Numbered from the stretch's first letter, positions 1-9,573 are shown. The stretch is DNA of 64,000 nt from Peribacillus sp. FSL P2-0133 (GCF_037975445.1 NZ_CP150254.1:4338001-4402000), one strand, 5' to 3'. Numbers and translations: made by a program. Notes: generated by a model from the letters alone, not told the origin.

Positions 1-726
1 CATATCGTTCGCCGGACTTGCATCCAAAGCGAAGAAAAGATCCGGTTTGATCATATGAGCTGCAGTTTGCGCACCCCGTAACCCGACTTCCTCCTGGACG
101 GTTGCCCCGGAATATAAGATATTCGGTAACGTTTCACCTTTTAAATCCTTTAACAATTCTATCGCAAGTCCGCAGCCGTAACGATTATCCCACGCTTTTG
201 CGAGGATTTTCTTCTCATTGGCCATAGGAGTGAATGGGCAAATCGGTACAATCTGCTGACCTGGCTTAATGCCGATTCTCTTCACATCTTCCTTATCATC
301 CGCCCCGATATCAATCAGCATATTTTTGATATCCATTGGTTTTGAGCGTTGCGATTCATCAAGCAAATGGGGCGGAATCGAACCGATGACACCAATGACC
401 GGACCGTTATCGGTTATGATCTCGACTCTTTGGGCCAATAGCACTTGACTCCACCAGCCTCCCAAGGTCTGAAAGCGTATCATTCCATTTTCTGTTACTG
501 AAGTGACCATGAATCCCACTTCATCCATGTGTCCGGCAACTAGTACAGTCGGCCCATCCTCATCGCCTCTTTTTACGCCAAATATTCCGCCAAGGCGATC
601 CTGGACGATTTCATCCGAATACTTTTCCAGCTCCCGCTTCATGAAACTCCGAACTGCATGTTCATTTCCCGAGGCTCCCGGTAATTCCGTCAATGTTTTA
701 AAAAGCTCCAAAGTCTCATGATTCAT
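1..726 (-). CDS. ytoP: M42 family metallopeptidase YtoP (partial, C-terminus outside window)
   Basis: Reading leftward from an ATG at 726, the frame is open to the window edge and gives the first 242 or so residues of a protein that is normally about 355 aa. It starts [12 protein letters not shown]. Metal-site motifs of the M42 glutamyl aminopeptidase/endoglucanase family are visible: GHMDEVG (His66, Asp68), AWDNRYG and the catalytic QEEVG. Members are dinuclear-metal cytoplasmic aminopeptidases. It lies head-to-head with ytzB, as in B. subtilis. The family call is firm; the substrate is not known from sequence. Confidence 0.93.
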   Translation of the reverse strand, partial: MNHETLELFKTLTELPGASGNEHAVRSFMKRELEKYSDEIVQDRLGGIFGVKRGDEDGPTVLVAGHMDEVGFMVTSVTENGMIRFQTLGGWWSQVLLAQRVEIITDNGPVIGVIGSIPPHLLDESQRSKPMDIKNMLIDIGADDKEDVKRIGIKPGQQIVPICPFTPMANEKKILAKAWDNRYGCGLAIELLKDLKGETLPNILYSGATVQEEVGLRGAQTAAHMIKPDLFFALDASPANDM

Positions 727-903
727 TTTTCTACCCCTAACCTATGTATTGTTTCTTACTATTTTACAGAACTTAGCATCGTGATACACTAGAAAGTTCT
801 AATTTATCAGTTAATGGGTAAAATTTCAAATTATTAGTCAAATAAAGCGTTCTTCTGTATACTGGAAGAAGCGATTTTAATAAATGCAATGGAGGAGAAA
901 TCA

Positions 904-1221
904 ATGAATTGGAAAACGTTTTTACTAGGTACTGCAGCAGGGTTTGCTGCTGGCTATGCGACAAAACAACTATTGGATCAATCAAGTAAACCTTCTCCCG
1001 ATAGAGTCTTGGCCCAAGTGAAGGAAACAGTTAAAAAGGATGGAAATATATTTGGCTCATGGATCTTGATGAAGCCGGAGAATTATACAAAAAATGACTT
1101 GGACTATGAAGTGTACAAAGGCGGGATCACTAGAAACACAGAGGGTAAAAGCGAGCAATTCGAGTTTGTTGCAGATGCATCAACAGGAACGATATTGGAG
1201 CTTAATGCGCAAAATGATTGA
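904..1221 (+). CDS. ytzB: Small PepSY-type protein YtzB
   Basis: This is a 105-aa protein starting MNWKTFLLGT. The ATG at 904 was preferred over an in-frame ATG at 889 because a strong GGAGGAG Shine-Dalgarno directly precedes 904. The N-terminus is a short hydrophobic stretch (LLGTAAGFAAGYA) that could be a membrane anchor. The rest resembles a PepSY-like fold with the ending FVADASTGTILEL. It sits between ytoP and ytnP as in B. subtilis. The function is unknown; PepSY domains often inhibit peptidases or sense ligands, so any role is inference. Confidence 0.8.
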   Translation: MNWKTFLLGTAAGFAAGYATKQLLDQSSKPSPDRVLAQVKETVKKDGNIFGSWILMKPENYTKNDLDYEVYKGGITRNTEGKSEQFEFVADASTGTILELNAQND

Positions 1222-1230
1222 AACAACAAC

Positions 1231-1258
1231 AGGAGGGCCGTCAAAATGACGTCCTCCT
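1231..1258 (+). terminator. Intrinsic terminator after ytzB
   Basis: An AGGAGG...CCTCCT stem with an inner CGTCA/TGACG helix is followed by TTTTGC, ten bases after the ytzB stop. It could also serve ytnP, which ends just beyond it on the other strand. Confidence 0.8.
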
Positions 1259-1271
1259 TTTGCTTTCCCTC

Positions 1272-2117
1272 TTATCGCTTCCGTTTCAATTCGGCTATTA
1301 TCTCCTTACCCGTTACATCCCATTTGATGGCACAGTATTGGGCATCATGATAAAAGCTATACCAGGACCCATTTTCCAGTCCGGATTTCATCCACTTTTC
1401 CTTCGCCTCGATGGAAGTCATGGGATAATCGTCATAAGCGAGGACCCAGAGGACATTCGCATGCGCGTGCGTCGGCATGATATCTGCCATGTGAATCAAT
1501 CTATCCCCACCATCCTCAATGATGATGATCGCATGTCCATCACTATGCCCCCCGGTATGGATCATTTTAATGCCGTCCGTAATTTCCTGCTCACCTTCAA
1601 AAGGACGTACAAGAGAAGCGACAGCCTCCCAGTTTTCTGCCCAATATGTACTTTTTGAACGAATATTCGGGTTTTTCATTTCCACCCATTCAGTTTGGGT
1701 CGTAATGATTTCTGCACGCTCGAAAACAGGCACCCAAGTTTCACCTTCACGTTTCGTCAAACCGCAGGCATGGTCGAAATGTAGATGGGTCATTAAAATG
1801 TAATCGATATCATTTGGCTGAATCCCAAGTCTGCCAAGATCTTCGACAAGATTGGATTCCTCCGTCACCCCAAAATTCCGTTTCTGCTTGTCATTCAGCT
1901 TTCCATTGCCAATACCGGAATCTATAAGCATGTTCAATCCATTGGCCTGCACCAAAATCGGATCCGTACGTAGCTCGATTTGGTTATTTTCGTTAACAGG
2001 ATACTTCTTGGCCCAAAGCGGTTTCGGTACAACACCGAACATCGCACCGCCATCCAAGTGAGTCACACCGCCATTCAACCATGTTAATTTAATTTCCCCT
2101 ATTTGCATCGTTTCCAT
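1272..2117 (-). CDS. ytnP: Metallo-beta-lactamase-fold lactonase YtnP
   Basis: This 281-aa protein carries the metal-binding HxHxDH signature (HLHFDH, residues 111-116), followed by conserved histidines in GGHSDGH and a downstream HMAD. Full-length agreement with B. subtilis YtnP, a quorum-quenching-type lactonase that blocks Streptomyces signalling and is proposed to open acyl-homoserine or butyrolactone rings, supports the call. The ATG at 2117 has a good AGGAGGGG ribosome site. There is no signal peptide, so it is probably cytoplasmic. The exact substrate cannot be read from the sequence. Confidence 0.9.
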   Translation of the reverse strand: METMQIGEIKLTWLNGGVTHLDGGAMFGVVPKPLWAKKYPVNENNQIELRTDPILVQANGLNMLIDSGIGNGKLNDKQKRNFGVTEESNLVEDLGRLGIQPNDIDYILMTHLHFDHACGLTKREGETWVPVFERAEIITTQTEWVEMKNPNIRSKSTYWAENWEAVASLVRPFEGEQEITDGIKMIHTGGHSDGHAIIIIEDGGDRLIHMADIMPTHAHANVLWVLAYDDYPMTSIEAKEKWMKSGLENGSWYSFYHDAQYCAIKWDVTGKEIIAELKRKR

Positions 2118-2220
2118 TTTACCCCTCCTCTTCCTTTAGTTTAACACCCACTTCCATATATTGAAATCGATAAAGATCAAGTCACCCTCCTGAATGAAAT
2201 ACACCGCCTTAACAAGAAAA

Positions 2221-2246
2221 AAACCAGATGCTGTGCACCTGGTTTT
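2221..2246 (-). terminator. Intrinsic terminator after trmB
   Basis: An AACCAG/CTGGTT stem with inner GTGC pairing is followed on the minus strand by a run of seven T, ten bases beyond the trmB stop. Confidence 0.75.
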
Positions 2247-2256
2247 TGATCGATGA

Positions 2257-2895
2257 TTATTGGAACATTGCTTCCAATCGGTATATCCGGTTGCCTTTAC
2301 TCGAGAACTTTTCTTCATATTCAGTCATGATGTTGCCTTCAAAACTGCTATTGTGAAGATCAAGGCTTACATATTTCAAGAGCATGCCGTACTCGGAAAT
2401 ACTTTTCAAAGAAGATTCGAATAACCCTTGGTTATCCGTCTTGAAGTGAATCTCGCCTTTGTCTGGCAGGATGCCTTCATATACTTCGAGGAAGGTCTTG
2501 TATGTTAACCGACGTTTTGCATGACGTGATTTCGGCCATGGATCAGAGAAATTCAAGTAGACGCGGTCCACGTCACCTTTTGCAAAATAGTCCCCTAAGT
2601 TCGCTGCGTCAACATTCAACAGCCTTAAATTTGGAACATCCGCTTCAATCAGCAAGTCCAAAGCAGCTACAATGACGCTTCCATATACTTCAATTCCAAT
2701 GAAATTCACATCAGGATGGGCTTTTGCCATTTCTGTGATGAAACGGCCTTTTCCCGTACCCACTTCAATATATAACGGATTATCGTTACCGAAAACTTCA
2801 TGCCATTTACCTTTATGGCTCACTGGTTGCTGAATTACATATTGTGGAAAATCATTCAAACGGTCTTCAGCCCAAGGTTTATTTCTTAAACGCAT
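2257..2895 (-). CDS. trmB: tRNA (guanine-N7)-methyltransferase TrmB
   Basis: This 212-aa enzyme forms m7G46 in tRNA using S-adenosylmethionine. Motif I ([10 protein letters not shown]), the motif NFSDPWPK and the downstream HFKTDN are all present. The start is placed at MRLRNKPW (2895), which matches the conserved N-terminus of the family and has an AGGGGTG ribosome site; a longer in-frame extension to 2979 has no support. It is the YtmQ orthologue by position and sequence. Confidence 0.95.
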   Translation of the reverse strand: MRLRNKPWAEDRLNDFPQYVIQQPVSHKGKWHEVFGNDNPLYIEVGTGKGRFITEMAKAHPDVNFIGIEVYGSVIVAALDLLIEADVPNLRLLNVDAANLGDYFAKGDVDRVYLNFSDPWPKSRHAKRRLTYKTFLEVYEGILPDKGEIHFKTDNQGLFESSLKSISEYGMLLKYVSLDLHNSSFEGNIMTEYEEKFSSKGNRIYRLEAMFQ

Positions 2896-2989
2896 GATGA
2901 CACCCCTATTTATAATATAATCGTTCAAACCATAACACGAGTGCATGGATTCCCGCAAGTTGATTTTTTCAGGAAACACACAACGAACA

Positions 2990-3022
2990 AATAAAAAAAC
3001 TGCCGGCCATCCAGGCGACAGT
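2990..3022 (-). terminator. Intrinsic terminator, probably for the ytmP transcript
   Basis: On the minus strand an ACTG.CG...CG.CAGT stem (one mismatch) is followed by TTTTTTTATT. The nearest minus-strand gene upstream is ytmP, so its transcript would run antisense across ytzH before stopping here. Confidence 0.6.
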
Positions 3023-3136
3023 CTCTGTAGTTTTCATGTATAAAACTTTCAGCAAAACACACCATAAATAAGTGAAGGGCAGGCGACAACCACCTGGGAA
3101 TCCCTTGAATCATATTTAAGAAAGGAGAGGTATTAT

Positions 3137-3412
3137 ATGCCGCTTTCCCATGAACATCAAATGTCACTATTGAAAGATATATTGACCAACCATCAAACAG
3201 ACTGCTGCGGATCCGTTTCTGAATGTGAACAGGTTGAAAGGCTAGTCAAATCCTTAATGATCAATATGGAAATTGACAGCAATGTGAAAACGATACTGAC
3301 GGAGATTTACGAATACAGTCAAACAGGCATCGGTACTGCCGATTTAGATGCACATATTTCAACCCACCAAAACGACCTGTCCCAGTGGGTGGATGATATA
3401 GATCAATTCTGA
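3137..3412 (+). CDS. ytzH: YtzH-like protein
   Basis: This 91-aa acidic cytoplasmic protein of unknown function starts MPLSHEHQMSLL and contains CCGSVSECEQVERLVKSL. It matches B. subtilis YtzH in sequence, length and position between trmB and ytmP. A GAAAGGAGAGG ribosome site precedes the ATG. It converges on ytmP with no spacer: its stop codon and the ytmP stop codon are adjacent. No catalytic motif is seen. Confidence 0.85.
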   Translation: MPLSHEHQMSLLKDILTNHQTDCCGSVSECEQVERLVKSLMINMEIDSNVKTILTEIYEYSQTGIGTADLDAHISTHQNDLSQWVDDIDQF

Positions 3413-4204
3413 TCAGCCAACCATCAATAATGCTTCCAGCTTTTGCAGTAATTCATTTCTTTCCTCGTAACGCTTTCTACGATGATGCCATTGGATGGAA
3501 AGCACAAGTTGTGAAACCGTGTGCCATTTCATCCTCATCTCCAGGCCTGCGTCAAGCTTCTTGCCGTAACGGGCAAGCCATTGATTCCATTCTTCCCTTG
3601 GGACATAAGAATACAGGAGTATGCCGAGGTCAATGGCCGGATCGCCAATGACCGCTCCGTCCCAATCAATCAGGAACAATCCGTCAGTTTCGGTCATGAG
3701 CCAATTATTATGGTTCACATCACAATGACAGACGACTTTTTCGTCGCATTCAATCAACAGGAGATTATTCTGTAAAAAATGGATGGCCTGCTTGATAATC
3801 GGAATATCCGTAACATCCGAAGATAACCCGGTTTCTATGTCTGTAAGTATACTTTCAGGTCGTAAAGGGGATTTCCCAAGCCTTTTGAGCATGCTTAACA
3901 AAGGATCGGATTGATGAATTTTTTGAAGCAGCTTTGCGACTCTTATATTGTTCATTTCCTGCTGAGATAGCTCCCTGCCTTCCATCCAATGCTGGGCCGT
4001 AATTACATCCCCATTTTCCAGGCGTTTTGTCCACATTAACTTTGGAACAATGCCCTCAGCCGAAAGAACAGCTAAAAATGGCGATGAATTTCGTTTAAGG
4101 AAGAGCTTCTGCCCCTCTTTCTCGGCAATAAAGGCTTCTCCCGTAGCTCCTCCGGCAGGGGATATATCCCACTCCTGACCTAATAAATGTTCCAACTGGT
4201 TCAC
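3413..4204 (-). CDS. ytmP: Aminoglycoside/choline-kinase-like phosphotransferase YtmP
   Basis: This 263-aa protein has the protein-kinase-like APH fold. The catalytic loop HCDVNHNNW (His160, Asp162, Asn167) and the metal-binding LIDWDGA (Asp180, Asp182) are both intact, and a probable ATP-binding Lys lies in FLKRNSS near residue 38. The family phosphorylates small hydroxylated substrates; the B. subtilis orthologue has no firmly known substrate. The gene overlaps nothing but abuts ytzH at its 3' end. Confidence 0.85.
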   Translation of the reverse strand: MNQLEHLLGQEWDISPAGGATGEAFIAEKEGQKLFLKRNSSPFLAVLSAEGIVPKLMWTKRLENGDVITAQHWMEGRELSQQEMNNIRVAKLLQKIHQSDPLLSMLKRLGKSPLRPESILTDIETGLSSDVTDIPIIKQAIHFLQNNLLLIECDEKVVCHCDVNHNNWLMTETDGLFLIDWDGAVIGDPAIDLGILLYSYVPREEWNQWLARYGKKLDAGLEMRMKWHTVSQLVLSIQWHHRRKRYEERNELLQKLEALLMVG

Positions 4205-4371
4205 CTTCGATTTCCTCGCTTAATCATACAAATGTGGGTACGTTCACCTAGTGTATGTATTACCACTACTTTGAGTCCATGTTTTATAAAAAATCCGCCT
4301 GCTGGCGAAGCTGCATATATACTTGCATCGGGATGATACCCGCAATTAAAAACATCCTCATTTAGAGAAAT

Positions 4372-4407
4372 AAAAAAATAGCTATTGAGCAATTAAACAA
4401 TAGCCAT
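4372..4407 (-). terminator. Intrinsic terminator after ytlR
   Basis: ATGGCTATTG pairs with CAATAGCTAT (nine of ten positions), with a T-rich tail on the minus strand, about 80 bases beyond the ytlR stop. The rest of 4205-4486 shows no convincing gene. Confidence 0.7.
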
Positions 4408-4486
4408 AAATTAAATTTTAGTTGAAAAACGGTTTCTTCGTCAAGTACTATAAAACGATTATACGCATAAAACAAAAACAAATAAA

Positions 4487-5443
4487 TCATTTCATATTTT
4501 TGTATGGGTTATTACCCTTGAACATGACGCGGATTTTCTCTTTCAGAACCACTGCAGCTACTTCATGCGTACCAACCATTTCCCCATCAGACTGGATTTT
4601 TACTGACCCTTGATTCTTCATTTTTATCATTTTACCGGCAAAAGAATCAACATTTTTCATGCTTAGGTGACCGCCCCAAAAAACGGTGATGAAGACGGTC
4701 AATAATTTCAACAAAGTAATATCATGGACCGCAATCACGTTCAACCTGCCATCATCCAGCTTCGACATCGGTGAAATTTTCATCCCACCGCCAAAGTAGG
4801 GCTGGTTCGCAATAACAATGAACCAAACCTTTTTCAAAAGATGCCGCTCACCATCAATGATCAATTCCATGCAACTGGGCTTGTAAGTAAATATCTTTTT
4901 TATAAAAATGAACAGATAAATTAATTTACCCGCCCTGACAAAATTAAACCATTTTTTCAGAGCGGAACGTTCTGCTTCATCGGAAATTTCAGCATCAATG
5001 CCCATTCCCAGGCTGTTCACGAAATAACCCGCCTTGCCATTCGTCTGAAACCGTCCAATATCAATGGCACGGAAGGCATTATCCTGAAATAAAGAAAGAG
5101 CTTCTTCCACACTCTTAGTTTTTTGAATGCCCCTTACATAATCATTGCCGGATCCAGCCGCAATGGAACCGATGATAGCGTGAGGGAAATCAATGGCGCC
5201 ATTTAACATTTCATTAATCGTGCCATCTCCCCCGACAGCGATCACCCTGGTATCCTGATTCGTCCCTGATAGAATTTCCTTCGTCAATCTTAGCGCATGC
5301 CCCTTTTCACGTGTAAAGAACACCTTATGGGGAACAGCTTTTGATTTCAATATTCCCTCGGCTTTTTTCCAAATCTTCAAACTCTCTTCATTTCCAGCCA
5401 TTGGATTGACAATGAAATATACCGTTTCATTAAGGCGCGGCAT
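4487..5443 (-). CDS. ytlR: Diacylglycerol-kinase family lipid kinase YtlR
   Basis: This protein is about 318 aa. Its DAGK catalytic signature VGGDGTINEML and nucleotide-loop residues GSIAAGSGNDYVRG are clear, as is the N-terminal IVNPMAGN. Members phosphorylate diacylglycerol or related lipids at the inner membrane face. The start at 5443 (MPRLNETV) was chosen because AAGGA lies seven bases upstream; an ATG six bases earlier sits on the ribosome site. It overlaps the end of ytlQ by 14 bases, so the two are probably translationally coupled. The lipid substrate is undetermined. Confidence 0.88.
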   Translation of the reverse strand: MPRLNETVYFIVNPMAGNEESLKIWKKAEGILKSKAVPHKVFFTREKGHALRLTKEILSGTNQDTRVIAVGGDGTINEMLNGAIDFPHAIIGSIAAGSGNDYVRGIQKTKSVEEALSLFQDNAFRAIDIGRFQTNGKAGYFVNSLGMGIDAEISDEAERSALKKWFNFVRAGKLIYLFIFIKKIFTYKPSCMELIIDGERHLLKKVWFIVIANQPYFGGGMKISPMSKLDDGRLNVIAVHDITLLKLLTVFITVFWGGHLSMKNVDSFAGKMIKMKNQGSVKIQSDGEMVGTHEVAAVVLKEKIRVMFKGNNPYKNMK

Positions 5444-6437
5444 GCTCATTTCCTTCTGTTTGGTTATGATCGGCTTCCCATTCAGGTCGCAGGCTGGATG
5501 TAGTTTGGCAATATTCAAGCAATGCCTGCGCCCCTTTTAACTGCTGTGCCTTAAGAGGGGACGATATAGCCCGCATCCTTTCAAACCATTCCGGGAAGGT
5601 CCGTTTATCCAACATCGTAATATCATAAGGTGCTTCGGGATAATCGACATATCCATTCCGGGATAAAATCACCTTTTTAATCGGCATGTTCACTTCATAT
5701 AGCTCAAATAACTGGGAGACGATGTTCGTCATTCGATTTGCACCCAACAAAGGGTTGAGCACTTTTTTATCAGGATGCTTATGATGCCTGCGGACCCAGA
5801 ACCGTTCACTCGAACCGATGAAAGCAGCGTCTTCTTCCGCTTCCAGAAAAGTGATGCACCAAGCCTCAACAGGGGTCAATAAAATGACTTCGACTTCAAC
5901 AGGTGCATTTTTCAATAGAAAGATAGGTTTATATAATACGAGAAACGTATCCGGAAAACGCTGCAGAAAAAAGCGGAGCCTCTCATCCAAAAAGAATGAT
6001 TGGTCCACAAATGACTTTTCACGAAGCGTCGAACTCCCCCATTTCATTTGAAAACGGAGTAATTGATTTAAAAAATTTTGCTTTAATTCATCCAGACTGG
6101 CCGGTCGGAACGGAAATCTTAATGAAAAAACATTAGTATCTTCAACCTGGTTCGGTATTAGCAGTTCTTCTGCCTCTGCCTCCTGTTTACCTGTCCGGTG
6201 GAATATGCCTTTCACCTTATTAAACAGACCCTTTGACTCTTCCTGAGGCGGATCAAATTTGACCTGTGTTTCACTTTCAGTATGTTCGCTATACAACCGA
6301 ACCAGCTCGCCCGCATTATAAGCAGCCTTCAATTTATTCCATTGCTGTTTTTTCAACCGTGCAAATTGTGTTGGATAATGATAAATATCCTGCTCATACC
6401 GGGAAATATAATCCTGCATCTTTATGAGCTGTGCCAT
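5430..6437 (-). CDS. ytlQ: YtlQ-like protein, nuclease-related hypothetical
   Basis: This 335-aa protein has no motif I can assign with confidence. It starts MAQLIKMQDYISRYEQDIYHYP and ends in a Gln/Glu-rich tail. B. subtilis YtlQ occupies the same place between ytlP and ytlR and begins almost identically. It is predicted soluble, with no signal peptide. The ATG at 6437 follows a GGTGG ribosome site; an upstream in-frame ATG at 6452 is less likely. It forms an operon with ytlP (22 bases upstream) and ytlR (overlapping). Confidence 0.8.
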   Translation of the reverse strand: MAQLIKMQDYISRYEQDIYHYPTQFARLKKQQWNKLKAAYNAGELVRLYSEHTESETQVKFDPPQEESKGLFNKVKGIFHRTGKQEAEAEELLIPNQVEDTNVFSLRFPFRPASLDELKQNFLNQLLRFQMKWGSSTLREKSFVDQSFFLDERLRFFLQRFPDTFLVLYKPIFLLKNAPVEVEVILLTPVEAWCITFLEAEEDAAFIGSSERFWVRRHHKHPDKKVLNPLLGANRMTNIVSQLFELYEVNMPIKKVILSRNGYVDYPEAPYDITMLDKRTFPEWFERMRAISSPLKAQQLKGAQALLEYCQTTSSLRPEWEADHNQTEGNEHAAP

Positions 6438-6458
6438 TCGACCACCACCCATCTCTTA

Positions 6459-7022
6459 CTATTTTTGAAGGTTTATCGTGAAAATCTTTTCATATGAAGG
6501 GGAAGCTCCAAGATGTGTTTGATATAACGCAACCTGAACTGCTTCAAAATGCTTATCCTCCAAATTCGCTATCTGGCGAACGCTCTCCAACGAAAAGGGA
6601 CTATCCCCCTCGAATTTTCTTGCAAGCGTAATATGAGGCTTAAACGGCTTTTTATCAAGTTCAAAACCTGCTTCGATACAAGAAGTATAGACTTTCCTTT
6701 GAATGGCAAAAAGCCTTTCTTGCTGCTTGATGCCTGCCCATAGAATCCTTGGACTCTCACTCTTGCCAAAACCGCCGATAACACTGAGTTCCAAGCCGAA
6801 TGAGGCCTCATTGGCAAGCTCGTTTTCCACACGCCCCAAAGCATCCTCTTTCAATGTATCGGGAGCATTGCCCAAAAATGCCATCGTAATATGATAATCG
6901 GCTGGATGCAGCCATTTCTTAAATGGAAAGTCTTGCTTTAGTTGTTCCGTAACAGCATTTAAATAAGCCTTAATATCATCAGGCAATACTAAAGCAAAGA
7001 AAAAATGTGTATTCATGGTCAC
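6459..7022 (-). CDS. thpR: RNA 2',3'-cyclic phosphodiesterase (2'-5' RNA ligase family)
   Basis: This 187-aa member of the 2H phosphoesterase superfamily has both catalytic HxT motifs: YHITMAF (His44, Thr46) and PHITLAR (His130, Thr132). The family hydrolyses 2',3'-cyclic phosphates on RNA ends and can ligate tRNA halves in vitro. It corresponds to B. subtilis YtlP. The start is probably the GTG at 7022, with AGGAAGGA six bases upstream; the ATG two codons later is the alternative. Confidence 0.9.
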   Translation of the reverse strand: MTMNTHFFFALVLPDDIKAYLNAVTEQLKQDFPFKKWLHPADYHITMAFLGNAPDTLKEDALGRVENELANEASFGLELSVIGGFGKSESPRILWAGIKQQERLFAIQRKVYTSCIEAGFELDKKPFKPHITLARKFEGDSPFSLESVRQIANLEDKHFEAVQVALYQTHLGASPSYEKIFTINLQK

Positions 7023-7208
7023 TTACATTCCTTCCTATTTTCCCTTTAATTTTACCATAATCCCCATTGCGTATACCTTTTCTTGGGCATCCTAATAAAT
7101 ATTCCCTCCATCAGGAATATTCCCAATCTACGGATAATACACAGATCCAGGCCGGTTTTTTCGGGCTGGGTGGATAAAACGAAAAAGTCAGCAAAAATAA
7201 AACAAAAA

Positions 7209-7230
7209 AGGACCAAAAAATTGGTCCTTC
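7209..7230 (-). terminator. Intrinsic terminator after mntH
   Basis: AAGGACCAA pairs with TTGGTCCTT, followed by TTTTTTGTTTT on the minus strand, 17 bases beyond the mntH stop. Confidence 0.85.
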
Positions 7231-7246
7231 CCTGCCATTTCTTCCT

Positions 7247-8485
7247 TTAGCTGAACAGTGTTTCGTATAGCAGGAACAAGTTCAGTCCAATGATAAGTAC
7301 AGCTATAAGCCAGGCGACGCTCGAGGTGATTTTATGGTTGACCAGGCTGCCCATGATTTTTTCATTGCTTGTAAACATGATCAATGGCACTAAGGCAAAC
7401 GCGATGCCAAACGAGAGTACAATTTGACTCATCACAAGTGCTTTGGATGGGTTCACTCCCCATAATATTATGAGCAGGGGCGGAACGGTGGTGATGACCC
7501 TTCTTAAATAAATCGGTATATGTCTTTTAATGAATCCTTGCATGACTACATCACCTGTCATTACACCAACGGATGAGCTTGATAAACCGGCAAATAATAA
7601 TCCTACTCCAAAGAACATCGCGACTGATGGTCCAAGCATCGCACCGAATTGTTGATAAGCAACATCCAAGTCCTCTACAAGTATTCCATTCTTATGAAAT
7701 AGGGCAGCTGAAACTATGACCATGGCGGCATTGATCGCGCCTGCTATCAACATGGCGATGACAATGTCAATTAGCTCAAAACGATAAATCCTTTTTCTTT
7801 CCATATCGTTTTTTCCGACTATTCTTCTTTGAGTCAAAGAAGAATGAAGGTAAATCGCATGTGGCATAACGGTGGCTCCAAGCATACCGGCCGAAAGTAA
7901 AATACTGTCCACTCCCTCGAACTTTGGAGTGAAGAGTCCTAAAACAACGGCTGAAGTGTCAGGTTTTGCATAAAAAACTTGAGCACCAAATGCTATCACA
8001 ACGACAAATATCATGACCGTGATCAGAGCTTCGAATGTTCGATAACCTCTGCGCTGGAATTCCAGAATGGCAAAGGAACCAATCGCTGCAATTATTGCCG
8101 ATGTGATAAGCGGTAAGTCAAATAGCAAATAAATCCCTAGTGCAGCTCCTATGAATTCAGCTAGGTCGGTTGCCATTATAACGGCTTCGGCCTGAATCCA
8201 TAATAAGAAAGATGTTTTTTTCGAAAATCTTTCCCTGCATAGCTCTGGAAGGTTCTTTCCAGTGGCTATCCCCAATTTAGCTGATAGTGATTGGATTAGC
8301 ACAGCCATTAAATTGGATGCGAAGATAACCCATAATAACGAATAGCCATATTTTGATCCTGCTGTAATATTGGTCGCATAATTCCCTGGATCAATATAGG
8401 CCACAGCAGCTATAAAGGCAGGCCCTAGATAGGGAAGAAGTTTTTTTATTCCTCTCGAAGAAGATTGATGCAACACATCGGACAT
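7247..8485 (-). CDS. mntH: Nramp-type manganese/divalent metal transporter MntH
   Basis: This 412-aa polytopic membrane protein has about 11 helices. The Nramp metal-coordination signatures are intact: DPGN (Asp32-Asn35) in helix 1 and MPH (Met207-His209) in helix 6. It imports Mn2+, and less well other divalent ions, with protons. A perfect sigma-A-type promoter lies upstream on the minus strand with an AT-rich partial palindrome just after the -10 where an MntR repressor site would be expected. It is monocistronic, with its own terminator. Confidence 0.95.
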   Translation of the reverse strand: MSDVLHQSSSRGIKKLLPYLGPAFIAAVAYIDPGNYATNITAGSKYGYSLLWVIFASNLMAVLIQSLSAKLGIATGKNLPELCRERFSKKTSFLLWIQAEAVIMATDLAEFIGAALGIYLLFDLPLITSAIIAAIGSFAILEFQRRGYRTFEALITVMIFVVVIAFGAQVFYAKPDTSAVVLGLFTPKFEGVDSILLSAGMLGATVMPHAIYLHSSLTQRRIVGKNDMERKRIYRFELIDIVIAMLIAGAINAAMVIVSAALFHKNGILVEDLDVAYQQFGAMLGPSVAMFFGVGLLFAGLSSSSVGVMTGDVVMQGFIKRHIPIYLRRVITTVPPLLIILWGVNPSKALVMSQIVLSFGIAFALVPLIMFTSNEKIMGSLVNHKITSSVAWLIAVLIIGLNLFLLYETLFS

Positions 8486-8537
8486 ATCTATGTCAACTCC
8501 TTTTTATACGCAACTCAAATTGTTGTGGTAGGTAAAC

Positions 8538-8555
8538 TTTTTAGGTTATTAGCAA
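8538..8555 (-). promoter_or_regulatory. Possible MntR-type operator upstream of mntH
   Basis: The plus-strand sequence TTTTTAGGTTATTAGCAA sits next to the mntH -10 and has one good half-site (TTTAGGTT) of the DtxR/MntR type, with a degraded second half. Position fits repression by manganese-bound MntR. Only half the palindrome is convincing. Confidence 0.35.
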
Positions 8556-8583
8556 TTATATTCCTGGTTCTTGAAAATGTCAA
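8555..8583 (-). promoter_or_regulatory. Sigma-A promoter of mntH
   Basis: On the minus strand a consensus -35 TTGACA and a consensus -10 TATAAT are separated by 17 bases, about 70 bases upstream of the mntH start. Confidence 0.8.
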
Positions 8584-8665
8584 AAAGGGAGGATTGCATA
8601 AGGTGGTAATTAACGTAAACGGGGATTCGGTGATGGCCATCTGCTTCGGCTACACATATAAAAAA

Positions 8666-8689
8666 CCCTTTGCCAATAGTGGCAAAGGG
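8666..8689 (-). terminator. Intrinsic terminator after dat
   Basis: CCCTTTGCCA pairs perfectly with TGGCAAAGGG around an ATAG loop. The minus-strand tail is TTTTTTATA, nine bases beyond the dat stop. Confidence 0.85.
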
Positions 8690-8697
8690 GCTTTTAT

Positions 8698-9552
8698 TTA
8701 TTTAACGGAACCGCATTGCTTCTCGATTTCCTCGGAAAACAGTTTCTGCAGTCTTTTGGTTATCGGACCGGCTTCCCCGGCTGCAATCGCTTGGCCATCG
8801 ATATTTATAATTGGTGTCACTTCGACGCTTGTGCTTGTATAAAGGACTTCGTCGGCTGCCATCATGTCCTCGACGGTGAAGGCTTCCTCGACATATGGAA
8901 TCCCATGATCAGCGCAAATTTTCAGCATCACCTGACGGGTAATCCCATTCAGGATCAAGTTTGTGGCCGGATGCGTTTTAAGTAGTCCATCCACCACGAT
9001 TGAGACATTGGACGAACTTCCCTCCGTCACCGTACCATCACGATGCTGGATCGCTTCATCACAGCCGGCTTCTACAGCTTGCTGTTTAGCCATTATATTA
9101 CCCAGTAGATTTAAACTCTTGATATTACAGCGCAGCCAGCGTATATCGTCGGTGGTAACAGCCTTGACCCCTGGCTTTATTTTTCCTGTATAAGGCATTT
9201 CCTTGGTATAGGCAACAAAGACCGGTTCCACCTCAGCAGTTGGAAATGAGTGTGTACGCGGAGATACGCCCCTTGTCAGCTGCATATAGACGATACCGTC
9301 CTTCAGTTGATCTTCAGCGACCAGCTCTTCCATGAGTGCTTTGATTTCCGCTGCAGTAAAGGAAACTTTCATCTGTATCAACTTCGCACTGTCCATCAGC
9401 CGGTTAAGATGCATCTCCCCCGCAAATAATTCGCCATTATAAACCCGGATGACTTCATAGACGCCATCACCGAATTGATATCCCCGGTCTTCAATATCTA
9501 CCTTTACTTCGTGCCTGCTTTTAAGGTCGCCGTTAAAAATGATTTTCCCCAT
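8698..9552 (-). CDS. dat: D-amino-acid aminotransferase
   Basis: This 284-aa fold-type IV PLP enzyme interconverts D-alanine and D-glutamate with their keto acids, feeding peptidoglycan precursors. The PLP lysine is Lys145 in CNIKSLN and the cofactor-ring residue is Glu177 in GTVTEGSSSN, the same numbering as the Bacillus D-AAT paradigm. The N-terminal YQFGDGVYEV is also typical. It starts 21 bases after the pepV stop, so pepV-dat is an operon. Confidence 0.95.
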   Translation of the reverse strand: MGKIIFNGDLKSRHEVKVDIEDRGYQFGDGVYEVIRVYNGELFAGEMHLNRLMDSAKLIQMKVSFTAAEIKALMEELVAEDQLKDGIVYMQLTRGVSPRTHSFPTAEVEPVFVAYTKEMPYTGKIKPGVKAVTTDDIRWLRCNIKSLNLLGNIMAKQQAVEAGCDEAIQHRDGTVTEGSSSNVSIVVDGLLKTHPATNLILNGITRQVMLKICADHGIPYVEEAFTVEDMMAADEVLYTSTSVEVTPIINIDGQAIAAGEAGPITKRLQKLFSEEIEKQCGSVK

Positions 9553-9573
9553 GTCTTTCTCCCTCTTTGCCTC

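Noticed and set aside
4201..4392. 63-codon minus-strand frame upstream of ytmP
   Set aside because: No ribosome site, low-complexity start; it overlaps the ytlR terminator.
8465..8842. Plus-strand 125-codon frame between mntH and dat
   Set aside because: It crosses the mntH promoter and the dat terminator hairpin and overlaps dat; no family resemblance.
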